Below are positions 1-8,997 of a stretch of DNA of 64,000 nucleotides, piece after piece. The position numbers and the translations under genes are program-made. The stretch covers positions 1-64,000 of the forward strand of contig CATLBR010000004.1 in the NCBI GenBank assembly GCA_949879795.1. Direction: 5' to 3'. How positions within the stretch are numbered: position 1 is the first letter of the stretch; every line of letters starts with the position of its first letter. The stretch is from an uncultured Hungatella sp. Its GTDB lineage: Bacteria; Bacillota; Clostridia; Lachnospirales; Lachnospiraceae. The notes under the pieces are model-generated. The model saw only the letters and a program-made list of their open reading frames with translations. It ran no database searches and was not told the DNA's origin.

Positions 1-94
1 CTCTTACTTTATCACAACTTTTCCATAAAATCAATATCGCTGTTTCCAATTTTATTGGCAATAATCACCTTGTACGCGAAAGAATACACAAAAA

Positions 95-127
95 TGCCAG
101 ACAGACCAAAAAGTATACTTTCTGGCA
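95..127 (+). promoter_or_regulatory. Imperfect hairpin in the leader of the polysaccharide operon
   Basis: The arms TGCCAGA-x-AG (95-104) and CT-x-TCTGGCA (118-127) can pair around a 13-base loop. The stem lies about 75 bases upstream of the first cluster gene. It is followed by mixed A/T sequence and not by a clean T run. It could be a weak terminator, an attenuator, or the end of the preceding transcript. No well-formed promoter was recognised in bases 1-199. Confidence 0.3.
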
Positions 128-199
128 CATTATTTAAGTTGTTTCACTGTCGTCTGCGTCTGTAGGGACAGAGTTACAGAAGACAAGGAAGATAAAGTT

Positions 200-949
200 A
201 TGAAACAAAATCAGAATCAGGGAACGCAACCATACAGACAATATAGACGGGACGAGATCGACTTGCTGGAATTGTTGGCGGCATTCCGCCGGAGACTGTG
301 GCTTATCATACTGGCCGCGGTGATCGGAGGAGGTATAGCCGGCGCTTTCAGCAAGTTTGTGCTTATACCCCAGTACACATCCACGGCCATGGTCTACGTG
401 CTGTCCAAGGAGACCACACTGACCTCCCTGGCGGATCTGCAGATCGGCAGCCAGCTGACCAAGGACTACAAGGTGATCGTCACCAGCCGTCCTGTTCTGG
501 AGGAGGTTATAGAGCGCCTGAATTTGGACATGAGCTACAGGGAGCTGAGAAACAAACTGACTATCGGCAACCCCACAGACACGCGCATCTTGTCTCTGTC
601 CGTGGTGGATCCGGATCCCCAGCTTGCCAAGCGCATCGTGGACCAGGTGGCGGAGACATCCTCCGACTATATCGGCGACATCATGGAGATGGTTCCTCCC
701 AAGATCATAGAGACCGGGGAAGTTCCCCAGAATCGGACCAGTCCCAACAACAGCAAGAACGCCCTGATGGGAGCCATGGTGGGAGTCATGGCAGTGTGCG
801 GCGTCATTACGGTGGAGATGCTTCTCAACGACACCATCCAGACAGAGGAGGACGCGGCCAGGTACATAGGCGTCACCGTCCTGGCCTCCGTGCCCCAGAG
901 AGCGGGGGAAGCCAAGGCTAAGACGAAGCAGAAGAAGGAGAAAAAATGA
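200..949 (+). CDS. Wzz/CapA-type polysaccharide chain-length (co-polymerase) protein
   Basis: This is a membrane protein of 249 aa that partners a cytoplasmic tyrosine kinase to set the chain length and export of Wzx/Wzy-made polysaccharide. One transmembrane segment lies near residues 33-54. An extracellular domain of about 120 residues follows. A proline-containing stretch (VPQNRTSP) leads into a second membrane segment at about 185-207, and the tail is Lys-rich and cytoplasmic. This is the usual two-helix layout of Gram-positive Wzz-domain proteins, in which the kinase is a separate polypeptide. The ATG is preceded by AAGGAAG. The stop overlaps the next start by four bases (ATGA), so the kinase is probably translationally coupled. 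The family call is firm; which polymer it serves is inferred from the cluster. Confidence 0.9.
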   Translation: MKQNQNQGTQPYRQYRRDEIDLLELLAAFRRRLWLIILAAVIGGGIAGAFSKFVLIPQYTSTAMVYVLSKETTLTSLADLQIGSQLTKDYKVIVTSRPVLEEVIERLNLDMSYRELRNKLTIGNPTDTRILSLSVVDPDPQLAKRIVDQVAETSSDYIGDIMEMVPPKIIETGEVPQNRTSPNNSKNALMGAMVGVMAVCGVITVEMLLNDTIQTEEDAARYIGVTVLASVPQRAGEAKAKTKQKKEKK

Positions 950-1710
950 GCCAGGTATTAGAACTAAAGAGAGAGATGGCGGACGATTACGGCTACAACG
1001 AGGCCATCAAAACCCTTCGGACAAACATTCAGTTCTGCGGCAAGAGCGTTCGGGTGATCATGCTTACCAGCTCGGTTCCCAACGAGGGGAAAAGCGATAT
1101 CGCCTTCGCGCTGGCTCAGTCCCTGGCCCAGATTGGGAAGAAGACACTGCTTCTGGATGCGGATATCCGCAAGTCGGTTCTCACCGTCCGCTACCAGGTG
1201 GAGCAGGAGGTGAGAGGCCTGTCCCAGTATTTAAGCGGCCAGTGGGGGCTGGGGGATATCGTATACCAGACGGATATGGAAAACCTAAGTGTGATCTTTT
1301 CAGGGCCCTATTCCCCCAACCCGGCGGAGCTTCTGGAGGAGGAAGGCTGTGACCTGATGTTCGAGGCCCTGAGGATCTCCTATGATTACATTATTATAGA
1401 TACTCCTCCCATGGCCAACCTGATCGACGGGGCCATCATAGCCAGACACTGCGACGGGGCGGTGATCGTGGTGGAGAGCGGAGGGGTCAGCTATAAACTG
1501 GTGCAGAAGGTGAAAGACCAGATCGAGAAGGCCGAGTGCAAGATCCTCGGGATGGTGCTGAACAAGGTGAATGTCCAGAATAAAGGGTATTATGGGAAAT
1601 ACGGCAGGTACGGGCAGTACGGCAAATATGAGAAATACGGCGGCAGCGAAGAGAACGGAGAAGGAGACAGAAAGAAAGGTGTCAGGTTAGGAAAAGGCAG
1701 GAAGAAATAA
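946..1710 (+). CDS. CpsD/CapB-type bacterial tyrosine kinase (BY-kinase)
   Basis: This cytoplasmic autophosphorylating kinase of 254 aa is activated by the preceding Wzz-like protein. The Walker A region is SSVPNEGKSD (about residues 42-51, K49). Walker A' is LLLDADIR (68-75) and Walker B is YIIIDTPP (about 148-155). The C-terminal tail carries the tyrosine cluster typical of the family. Here seven tyrosines (215, 216, 219, 222, 225, 228, 231) sit mostly every third residue, alternating with Gly/Lys. The tail then becomes Lys/Arg-rich. The position after Walker A Lys-Ser is Asp, where many P-loops have Ser/Thr. No cognate CpsB-type phosphatase is in the window. The start overlaps the previous stop. 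Confidence 0.92.
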   Translation: MSQVLELKREMADDYGYNEAIKTLRTNIQFCGKSVRVIMLTSSVPNEGKSDIAFALAQSLAQIGKKTLLLDADIRKSVLTVRYQVEQEVRGLSQYLSGQWGLGDIVYQTDMENLSVIFSGPYSPNPAELLEEEGCDLMFEALRISYDYIIIDTPPMANLIDGAIIARHCDGAVIVVESGGVSYKLVQKVKDQIEKAECKILGMVLNKVNVQNKGYYGKYGRYGQYGKYEKYGGSEENGEGDRKKGVRLGKGRKK

Positions 1711-1820
1711 GCGGGGAGGATCCGGCTGAGAAAACAGCGGGTTGTATGTTTCGACACTGAGGCAGGCGGGGAAGCCGAAATAACCGTGTTCGAGACAGTC
1801 AGGCAGTGAGGGAGAAAAGT

Positions 1821-4001
1821 ATGGGAAAAAGAATACGAGAAAGATATCATCTGGAACATTGGCAGGTTGTGGCTGCCTATCTGATGGTCTATGACATTTT
1901 AGTAGTTAATCTTGCGTATTTTCTTGCATTGTGGTTCCGTTTTGACTGCAGTTTCAGAGAGATACCGACAGGGTATTTTCAGGCGCATATGAGATTTATG
2001 CCTGTCTATACGGCGTTTTGTATACTGGTTTTCTGGCGGCTGAGGCTATACAAAAGTATCTGGCGTTTTGCCAGCTACAGTGAGCTGACGAGAGTCACCA
2101 TGGCGACAGTGGTAACATCTGTGTTTCACATAGTGGGAATCACGTGCCTCTGCCATTTGATGACGGAGTTTCGCCATGGGAGGATGCCTATCTCTTACCA
2201 TGCCATAGGTATTATGCTTCAGTTTCTTATGGTACTTGGCATACGGTTTTCTTATCGCTTTGTCCTCCTGCAGAGAGCCAGGCGGAGGAATGAGATGGCC
2301 GATGATTTTGCCAGCCGGGTTATGCTCATCGGCGCAGGCTCCGCGGGGCAGATGATTCTGCGGGACATCAAGCGGGCTAAAGAGACCAATGAGAAGGTGT
2401 GCTGCATCATCGACGACGACTCCAACAAGTGGAACCGGTTTATCGACGGGATCCCTGTGGTGGGAGGGCGGGACATGATTCTGAAAGCGGCGGCGGATTA
2501 CCATATCCAGAAGATATTCGTAGCCATCCCCAGCGCGTCGTTGGAGGAAAGACGTGAGATCTTGAATATCTGCAAGGAGACGGGATGCGAGCTGAAAAAT
2601 CTGCCCGGTATGTATCAATTAGTCACCGGTGAGATCAGCGTCAGCGCCATGAAGAAGGTGGCGGTGGAGGACCTGCTGGGGCGGGAACAGATCAAGGTGG
2701 ATATGGATGAGATCTTCCGGTATCTGAGCGGCAAGACCATCCTGGTGACAGGGGGAGGCGGTTCTATTGGGAGTGAATTGTGCAGGCAGATTGCCGGTCA
2801 TAATCCCAGGCAGCTGGTGATTTTTGACGTGTATGAGAATAATGCTTACGCCATTGAGCAGGAGTTGAGAAAAAAATATCCCAAGCTGGATCTGGCAGTG
2901 CTCATCGGTTCGGTCCGGGACAGCAGAAGGATCAATCAGGTATTTGATACATATAAGCCGGAGGTGGTGTACCACGCGGCGGCCCACAAGCATGTGCCGT
3001 TGATGGAGACCAGCCCCTGCGAGGCTATCAAGAACAATGCCATAGGGACATACAAGGCCGCCTACGCGGCTATGGTCAACGGATGCCAGAGATTTGTTTT
3101 GATCAGTACAGACAAGGCGGTGAACCCTACGAATATCATGGGTGCCAGCAAGAGGATCTGTGAGATGGTGATCCAGTCCTTTGACCAGATGATCAAGGAG
3201 GGTCGAAAGGAAGAACTTCCGGTGCTTCACGCCCATGCGGATGATGAGAATGGCAGCATGAAGGATCTGAAAAAACTGGCGGGGGACGGGAAGACGGAGT
3301 TTGTGGCGGTGCGATTCGGGAATGTGTTGGGCAGTAACGGATCCGTGATTCCGCTGTTTGAGAAGCAGATCAAGGCAGGCGGACCGGTGACGGTGACCCA
3401 CCCGGATATTATCCGGTACTTTATGACCATTCCGGAGGCGGTGAGTCTGGTGCTGCAGGCGGGGACTTATGCCAGGGGCGGCGAGATATTTGTGCTGGAT
3501 ATGGGGGCGCCGGTGAAAATCGATACACTGGCCAGGAATCTGATCAAATTGTCGGGGTTCAAGCCGGATGTGGATATCAAGATCGAGTATACGGGGTTGA
3601 GGCCCGGGGAGAAGCTGTATGAGGAGAAGCTGATGGCTGAGGAGGGGATGAGAACTACGCCTAACCAGTTGATACATATAGGATCGCCGATTGCGTTTGA
3701 TGTGGAAGAGTTTTTGAGAAAGTTGGAGGAGCTGATGTATGCCAGCTATGAGAATTCTGAGGATATCCATGGACTGGTGAAGGAGATGGTTCCTACTTAT
3801 CACCATGCTGGGAAGCATGGGAGCGAGTATAAAGGGAGGGTGTATGAGATGCTGACTGGCGAGGCGGATGAAGAAGGAGATGGGGAAGGAAGAGTCTCCG
3901 GCAGAGGAGGGAAGGATAGAAAGACGGGAGAGACGGTGGAAGAGGTCGGAAAATATACAGGAAGGATGGCAGGGAGAGAGTATGGAAATCAGGCCATTTG
4001 A
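1821..4001 (+). CDS. Membrane-anchored nucleotide-sugar 4,6-dehydratase, PglF/CapD family
   Basis: The protein has 726 aa. It has four hydrophobic segments in the first ~150 residues, a first Rossmann-like domain (motif MLIGAGSAGQ), and a C-terminal extended SDR domain. That domain has the NAD motif LVTGGGGSIGSEL and the active-site stretch STDKAVNPTNIMGASKR, where the family has Met in place of the usual Tyr. This is the full-length PglF/CapD/WbpM layout. The expected reaction is UDP-GlcNAc to the 4-keto-6-deoxy sugar. The ATG at 1821 has GGGAG upstream and is preferred to the in-frame GTG at 1806. The last ~45 residues are Gly/Glu/Arg-rich and look like read-through; they overlap the next gene by 20 bases. 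The next three genes suggest the bacillosamine branch. Confidence 0.9.
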   Translation: MGKRIRERYHLEHWQVVAAYLMVYDILVVNLAYFLALWFRFDCSFREIPTGYFQAHMRFMPVYTAFCILVFWRLRLYKSIWRFASYSELTRVTMATVVTSVFHIVGITCLCHLMTEFRHGRMPISYHAIGIMLQFLMVLGIRFSYRFVLLQRARRRNEMADDFASRVMLIGAGSAGQMILRDIKRAKETNEKVCCIIDDDSNKWNRFIDGIPVVGGRDMILKAAADYHIQKIFVAIPSASLEERREILNICKETGCELKNLPGMYQLVTGEISVSAMKKVAVEDLLGREQIKVDMDEIFRYLSGKTILVTGGGGSIGSELCRQIAGHNPRQLVIFDVYENNAYAIEQELRKKYPKLDLAVLIGSVRDSRRINQVFDTYKPEVVYHAAAHKHVPLMETSPCEAIKNNAIGTYKAAYAAMVNGCQRFVLISTDKAVNPTNIMGASKRICEMVIQSFDQMIKEGRKEELPVLHAHADDENGSMKDLKKLAGDGKTEFVAVRFGNVLGSNGSVIPLFEKQIKAGGPVTVTHPDIIRYFMTIPEAVSLVLQAGTYARGGEIFVLDMGAPVKIDTLARNLIKLSGFKPDVDIKIEYTGLRPGEKLYEEKLMAEEGMRTTPNQLIHIGSPIAFDVEEFLRKLEELMYASYENSEDIHGLVKEMVPTYHHAGKHGSEYKGRVYEMLTGEADEEGDGEGRVSGRGGKDRKTGETVEEVGKYTGRMAGREYGNQAI

Positions 4002-5214
4002 GAAGAAGGTGTGGTTGTCCTCGCCGACTATGCATGGTGAGGAACTGAAGTATATTACAGAGGCATACGAGACCAACTGGATGTCCACAGTGGGGGCGAA
4101 TATCAATGAGGTGGAGAGGATTACCTGTGAGAAGGTTGGGTGTAAATATGCGGTGGCGTTGTCTGCCGGGACGGCGGCGCTCCATATGGCGGTGAAGCTG
4201 GCCGGGGTGAGACGGGGAGATAAGGTTTTTTGCTCGGATATGACGTTTGACGCTACGGTGAATCCGGTGGTGTATGAGGGTGGAGTTCCTGTATTTATCG
4301 ATACGGAACGGGATACCTGGAATATGGATCCGGTGGCGCTTGAGAAGGCTTTTGAGATCTATCCAGAGGTGAAAGTGGTTGTCATAGCCCATCTGTATGG
4401 GGTGCCGGGGAAGGTTGATGAGATTGGGGAGATTTGTGACAGGTATGGAGCAGTGATTGTTGAGGATGCGGCAGAGTCTCTGGGGGCGACTTATAAGGGG
4501 GCGCAGACGGGGACCTTTGGTAAATATAACTGTATTTCTTTTAATGGAAATAAAATTATCACCGGGAGTTCCGGCGGAATGCTGCTGACAGATGATAAGG
4601 ATGCGGCGGACAAGGTTCGCAAGTGGAGTACCCAGGCCAGAGAAAACGCACCTTGGTACCAGCATGAGGAATTGGGGTATAACTACCGGATGAGCAATGT
4701 GATCGCCGGTGTAGTGAGAGGGCAGTATGGCCATTTGGAAGAGCATATCGCTCAGAAGAAGGCGATTTATATGAGGTATAAAGAGGGATTTAAAGGGTTG
4801 CCGGTAATGATGAATCCTTATGACGAGGAGAATTCGGAGCCTAATTTTTGGTTGTCTTGTCTGTTGATTGACACAGAGGCTATGTGCAGACAGGTGAGAG
4901 GGGAGAGGGAGGCGCTGTATATTAGTGAGCCGGGAAAATCCTGCCCTACGGAGATTTTGGAGAAATTGGCGGAGTATAACGCGGAGGGGCGGCCTATCTG
5001 GAAACCTATGCATATGCAGCCCATTTATCGGATGAATGGGTTTGTGACCAGGGAGGGGAATGGGAGAGCCAGAACCAATGCTTATATCGCTGGGGAGAGT
5101 TTGGATGTGGGGATGGATATCTTTGAGCGGGGGTTGTGTCTGCCGTCGGATAATAAGATGACGGTGGGGGAGCAGGATGTGGTGATGGAGATTGTTAGAA
5201 GGTGTTTTGAGTGA
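3982..5214 (+). CDS. DegT/DnrJ/EryC1-family PLP sugar aminotransferase (PglE-like)
   Basis: This enzyme of 410 aa transfers an amino group, usually from glutamate, to a keto-sugar nucleotide. Visible landmarks are GTAALHMAVKL near the N terminus, DAAESLGATYKG (PLP-contact Asp), and SFNGNKIITGSSGG with the PLP lysine in NGNK. Length and motif order match the 4-aminotransferases that follow 4,6-dehydratases. The ATG at 3982 (MEIRPFEKK) lies 20 bases inside the previous gene and has GGGAGAG upstream. An in-frame upstream extension from 3868 is very charged and matches nothing known, so it was not used. The neighbours (dehydratase before, phosphoglycosyltransferase and acetyltransferase after) support a role in making a UDP-4-amino sugar. 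Confidence 0.88.
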   Translation: MEIRPFEKKVWLSSPTMHGEELKYITEAYETNWMSTVGANINEVERITCEKVGCKYAVALSAGTAALHMAVKLAGVRRGDKVFCSDMTFDATVNPVVYEGGVPVFIDTERDTWNMDPVALEKAFEIYPEVKVVVIAHLYGVPGKVDEIGEICDRYGAVIVEDAAESLGATYKGAQTGTFGKYNCISFNGNKIITGSSGGMLLTDDKDAADKVRKWSTQARENAPWYQHEELGYNYRMSNVIAGVVRGQYGHLEEHIAQKKAIYMRYKEGFKGLPVMMNPYDEENSEPNFWLSCLLIDTEAMCRQVRGEREALYISEPGKSCPTEILEKLAEYNAEGRPIWKPMHMQPIYRMNGFVTREGNGRARTNAYIAGESLDVGMDIFERGLCLPSDNKMTVGEQDVVMEIVRRCFE

Positions 5215-5241
5215 CAGTGTTCTCTGACAGGTGAATGAAAG

Positions 5242-6021
5242 ATGGAGAAAAGAAAGAGGTTAGGAATAGCCGCAGCGTTTGGAGTGGTTATTGGTGGCGC
5301 GGCTTTTTTGGCAAACAAGTACAATATAAAAAAGAAGAAAGAACAAAAGCAGGATGCGGTGATTCCTCATAAAAAAGGATTATATGAAAAATACATAAAA
5401 CGCCCACAGGATTTCTGTTGCGCTTTGGTGGCAGTTATTGTACTTTCTCCTGTTATGATGGTTACAGCATTTCTGGTGCGGATCAAGCTGGGCTCTCCTG
5501 TAATATTTAAACAGGAGCGACCAGGATTTCAAGGAAAGATATTCACATTGTATAAATTCCGTACCATGACAGACGCGAAAGATGAAGAGGGGAATTTACT
5601 TCCAGATGAGATTCGTCTCACAAAATTTGGGAAAATGCTTCGTTCCACATCATTAGATGAATTGCCAGAGCTTATCAATATGCTGAAAGGTGACATGAGT
5701 GTGGTTGGTCCGAGACCATTGTTGATTCAGTATTTGGAACGATATAACGAGCATCAGGCACGCCGCCACGAGGTGCGTCCGGGATTTACAGGGCTGGCGC
5801 AGGTTCATGGAAGGAACGCGATCAGCTGGGAAGAAAAATTTGATTGGGATGTCAAGTATGTGGATAATATCACATTCTTTGGTGACTGGAAGATTATTTT
5901 GCAGACTTTGAAGACGGTGCTGTGGCGTGAGGGAATCAGTTCAGAGACAGCGGCGACGATGGAAGAGTTTATGGGGAGTAGTGATATATCGTTGCTGGGA
6001 ATTGATAATATGGAGACATAA
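5242..6021 (+). CDS. Initiating phosphoglycosyltransferase (bacterial sugar transferase, PglC/EpsL-like)
   Basis: This membrane enzyme of 259 aa moves a sugar-1-phosphate from UDP-sugar to undecaprenyl phosphate, starting the repeat unit. After the hydrophobic hairpin (about residues 61-80) come the family motifs: KLGSPVIFKQERPG, KFRTM, STSLDELPELINMLKGDMS and VGPRPLL, then RPGFTGLAQVHGRN. It is a short PglC-type enzyme without the four-helix WbaP domain. Unusually, it carries an extra N-terminal Gly/Ala-rich hydrophobic stretch (residues 7-25) followed by a Lys-rich linker. AT content starts to rise here relative to the upstream genes. Substrate (diNAcBac) is inferred from the PglF/E/D-like neighbours. 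Confidence 0.92.
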   Translation: MEKRKRLGIAAAFGVVIGGAAFLANKYNIKKKKEQKQDAVIPHKKGLYEKYIKRPQDFCCALVAVIVLSPVMMVTAFLVRIKLGSPVIFKQERPGFQGKIFTLYKFRTMTDAKDEEGNLLPDEIRLTKFGKMLRSTSLDELPELINMLKGDMSVVGPRPLLIQYLERYNEHQARRHEVRPGFTGLAQVHGRNAISWEEKFDWDVKYVDNITFFGDWKIILQTLKTVLWREGISSETAATMEEFMGSSDISLLGIDNMET

Positions 6022-6026
6022 TATTA

Positions 6027-6665
6027 ATGAAGAAGTTAGTGATCATTGGAGCCAGCGGTCATGGAAAAGTAGTCGCTGATATTGCGGTTAAAAATGGGTA
6101 TGATGAAATAGTTTTTTTGGATGATAACGAGGATATAAAAGAATGTGGCGGGTATCCAGTAGTTGGAAAGAGTAATGACGCGGAATATATGGATGCTGAT
6201 ATTATCGTTGGGATTGGAAATGCTAAAATACGTAAGAGGATACAGGAATCGGTTGATGAGGATAAAATCATCAAATTAATTCATCCAAAGGCTGTTATAG
6301 CCAGCGATGTTGTAATTGGCACAGGGACGGTGGTGATGGCTGGTGTTGTTATCAATCCGGGAACCAATGTTGGCAAAGGTTGTATACTCAATACGTGTTC
6401 TTCAGTGGATCATGACTGTAAAGTGGGCGATTATGTTCATATTGCGGTGGGAAGTCATCTTTGTGGTACTGTCACCGTGGAAGATGAAACTTGGATTGGC
6501 GCTGGCGCAATAATTAGCAACAACATTATGGTTTGTCGAACATGCATGGTTGGTGCAGGTGCAGTGGTAGTAAAAGATATAGAAGTATCAGGTACATATA
6601 TCGGAGTGCCAGCTAGGAAAGTTAATATAAATAATTATTCGGATATTGAATGCGTCTATATATAG
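6027..6665 (+). CDS. PglD/NeuD-type sugar O/N-acetyltransferase
   Basis: The protein has 212 aa. The N-terminal Rossmann-like domain has VIIGASGHGKVVADIA. It is followed by a left-handed beta-helix with hexapeptide repeats (IGTGTVVMAGVVINPGTNVG). The likely catalytic His lies in SSVDHDCKVGDYVHIA. This domain order is typical of PglD, which N-acetylates UDP-4-amino-sugars using acetyl-CoA. The start is five bases after the preceding stop, so the two are probably co-translated. Together with the dehydratase, aminotransferase and phosphoglycosyltransferase it completes a diNAcBac-like pathway. An O-acetyltransferase role on another sugar (NeuD-like) is the main alternative. Confidence 0.88.
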   Translation: MKKLVIIGASGHGKVVADIAVKNGYDEIVFLDDNEDIKECGGYPVVGKSNDAEYMDADIIVGIGNAKIRKRIQESVDEDKIIKLIHPKAVIASDVVIGTGTVVMAGVVINPGTNVGKGCILNTCSSVDHDCKVGDYVHIAVGSHLCGTVTVEDETWIGAGAIISNNIMVCRTCMVGAGAVVVKDIEVSGTYIGVPARKVNINNYSDIECVYI

Positions 6666-6820
6666 ATCGACATAGATCGGAGATTTATTCACAAATTATG
6701 GAGAGGGGAGATGATTGTAAAGAAGTATATGGTATTTACATGTTAGCAATTGCTATATAAACTATAGAAGAAAAATTAGCATAGAAAGTATTATGAGTGT
6801 TAGGACAGTGGTGCTGAATA

Positions 6821-7900
6821 ATGAAAATCCTTATTTTGACTAATAATGATGTAGGACTGTATCAATTTCGCCGGGAATTAGTTTTCGAATTGTTGAAAGA
6901 TAATAGAGTACTTATTTCATGCCCTAATGGTGAGTTGATTAAGCCATTTGAACGTATGGGGTGCATTTTTATTGATACTCCTGTAGATAGGCGTGGCGTA
7001 AATCCCAAAACAGATATAAAATTATTTTACCAATATGTAAAGTTACTTTGGATAGAAAAGCCAGATTTGGTAATAACGTATACAATAAAACCTAATATTT
7101 ATGGTGGGCTGGCTAGCCGAATGCTAGGTATTTCGCATGTGACTAATATCACTGGCCTAGGTACAGCTTTTCAGAATAAAGGAATATTGCGTAATATTGT
7201 TACAATTATGTATAAGGTAGGGATAAAAAACGCAAAAACTGTGTTCTTTGAAAATGAAGAAAATTGTCAGGTGTTTATAGAAAAAGGAATTGTTTCAAAA
7301 GAGAAAGTTTGTCTTTTGATGGGAGCAGGTGTGAATTTGGAACATTATTCAGTTACTAGTTACCCACTAACTGAGGGAACACGATTTCTATTTATGGGTA
7401 GAGTTATGAAAGAGAAGGGGATTAATGAACTATTCGAAGCAATGCATCGACTTTATATGGATGGTATAGCTTGTACTTTAGATATTCTTGGTGGTTGTGA
7501 AGAAGATTATAAAGAGATTATAAAGAAATATGAAACAGAGGGATGGATAAATTATTACGGATATCAGAAAGATGTTCGTCCTTTTATAAATAATTGTCAC
7601 TGTTTTGTTCTTCCTTCTTGGCATGAAGGAATGGCAAACACAAACCTTGAAAGTGCTGCATCAGGACGGCCTGTTATTACAAGCAATATCCATGGTTGCC
7701 TTGAGGCTGTGGAGGATGGTATTAGTGGATATCTTGCAGAAGAAAAAAATCCTGGAGATTTATATAGAGTAATGAAGAAATTTACGGAACTTTCATACAC
7801 AGAGCGGAAAGCTATGGGATTAGCTGGGCGGAAACGTATGGAAGAATTGTTTGATAAAAAGAAAGTAGTAGCTGATACAATAAAGCAATTATTATGTTGA
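6821..7900 (+). CDS. GT4-family glycosyltransferase
   Basis: This retaining glycosyltransferase of 359 aa has the GT-B fold. The N-terminal domain opens with KILILTNNDVGLYQFRREL and contains TNITGLGTAF. The C-terminal nucleotide-sugar domain begins near GTRFLFMGRVMKEKGINEL and has the E-x7-E motif (EGMANTNLE). It resembles the CapM/PglA-like enzymes that often add the second sugar after a PglC-type transferase. It begins 155 bases after the acetyltransferase. That gap shows no clear structure and the ribosome binding site is weak. The DNA is AT-rich. Donor and acceptor cannot be read from sequence. Confidence 0.88.
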   Translation: MKILILTNNDVGLYQFRRELVFELLKDNRVLISCPNGELIKPFERMGCIFIDTPVDRRGVNPKTDIKLFYQYVKLLWIEKPDLVITYTIKPNIYGGLASRMLGISHVTNITGLGTAFQNKGILRNIVTIMYKVGIKNAKTVFFENEENCQVFIEKGIVSKEKVCLLMGAGVNLEHYSVTSYPLTEGTRFLFMGRVMKEKGINELFEAMHRLYMDGIACTLDILGGCEEDYKEIIKKYETEGWINYYGYQKDVRPFINNCHCFVLPSWHEGMANTNLESAASGRPVITSNIHGCLEAVEDGISGYLAEEKNPGDLYRVMKKFTELSYTERKAMGLAGRKRMEELFDKKKVVADTIKQLLC

Positions 7901-7927
7901 GACAAATGAGAGTATATGCGGAGGACA

Positions 7928-8983
7928 ATGAAACAAAAAAAGATAGTTATGATTTTAGGAAGTATGAATAGAGGTGGTGCAGAGAGAGTTATTTCTATAC
8001 TTTCTCATGATTATGCAGAAAAAGGTTGGAATGTTGAACTAGTTTTGTTGTTGTTTAATAGAGTGGATTATATTTTGCACCCTAATGTTCGCATTATTGA
8101 TATGACATGTGGTGAAGGCTACTCAAGAATGAAACGTATTCCCAGATGGCTGTACGGCATAAGAAAATACATCAGGAAAAATAAACCAGATATAGTATTA
8201 GCATTTGCGGCAAGAATAAATTTGTTGACTCAGATCGCTTGTATAGGACTAAAACAACGAATTTTCATTTCAGAAAGGAATGATCCGAATTGTGATGGAC
8301 GTTCTAAACTGATTAATATAGCTACAAATATTTTTTATCCAAAAGCTGCAGGATGTATTTTCCAAACAGAACGTGCATCAGGATATTTTCCTAAATTAAA
8401 AAATAAGAAAATCATTGCGAATCCCATTATGGTTGCTGAATTTGCATCTGTAAATAAATTATGTAGAATAGTAACTGTAGGGAGATTAACAGCGCAGAAA
8501 AATCAAAAAATGTTGATACGTGCTTTTTCCAAAATCTCAGATAAATATCCGATGCATACTTTGGATATTTATGGAGATGGCGAACTCCTCGAGGAGTTAA
8601 AGAAATGTGCCAGAGAAAACTTTGTTGCAAATAAGGTCTTATTTCATGGAAATGTGATTGATGTCCATAAGCAAATTGCGAATGCAGAATTATTTGTGCT
8701 TTCTTCAGATTATGAAGGTTTATCTAATGCACTTTTGGAAGCAATGATGATGGGATTGCCATGTATTTCTACGAATTGTGCGGGCTCAGATGAATACATT
8801 AGAGATGGTGAAAATGGTATTCTTATTCCAGTAGGCGATGAAAAGGCATTGATTATAGCATTAGATAAAATGCTTTCTGATGATAAGTTGCGAATTCGTT
8901 GTGCAGAACAAGCAAAAAAGGATTCTGTTATTTTTAGTGAAAAAATAATATTGCAAAAATGGCATGAATTAATGGACTATTGA
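7928..8983 (+). CDS. GT4-family glycosyltransferase
   Basis: The protein has 351 aa from the chosen ATG, which has GGAGG three bases upstream; an upstream in-frame ATG at 7916 overlaps that site. The N-terminal motif is MILGSMNRGGAERV, where GGAERV is a signature of this GT4 subgroup. The C-terminal domain starts near RIVTVGRLTAQKNQKML and has the E-x7-E motif EGLSNALLE. The stop is followed directly by the first TupA-like gene, making the first of two glycosyltransferase + ATP-grasp pairs. It is clearly related to the enzyme at 10369-11457, so the pair may have arisen by duplication. The sugar added is unknown. Confidence 0.88.
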   Translation: MKQKKIVMILGSMNRGGAERVISILSHDYAEKGWNVELVLLLFNRVDYILHPNVRIIDMTCGEGYSRMKRIPRWLYGIRKYIRKNKPDIVLAFAARINLLTQIACIGLKQRIFISERNDPNCDGRSKLINIATNIFYPKAAGCIFQTERASGYFPKLKNKKIIANPIMVAEFASVNKLCRIVTVGRLTAQKNQKMLIRAFSKISDKYPMHTLDIYGDGELLEELKKCARENFVANKVLFHGNVIDVHKQIANAELFVLSSDYEGLSNALLEAMMMGLPCISTNCAGSDEYIRDGENGILIPVGDEKALIIALDKMLSDDKLRIRCAEQAKKDSVIFSEKIILQKWHELMDY

Positions 8984-8997
8984 TGGAGAGTAAAATA

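Noticed and set aside
2619-5013. Long minus-strand ORFs opposite the dehydratase and aminotransferase genes
   Set aside because: They are His/Arg/Pro-rich shadows of well-supported genes, with no family resemblance and no ribosome binding sites.
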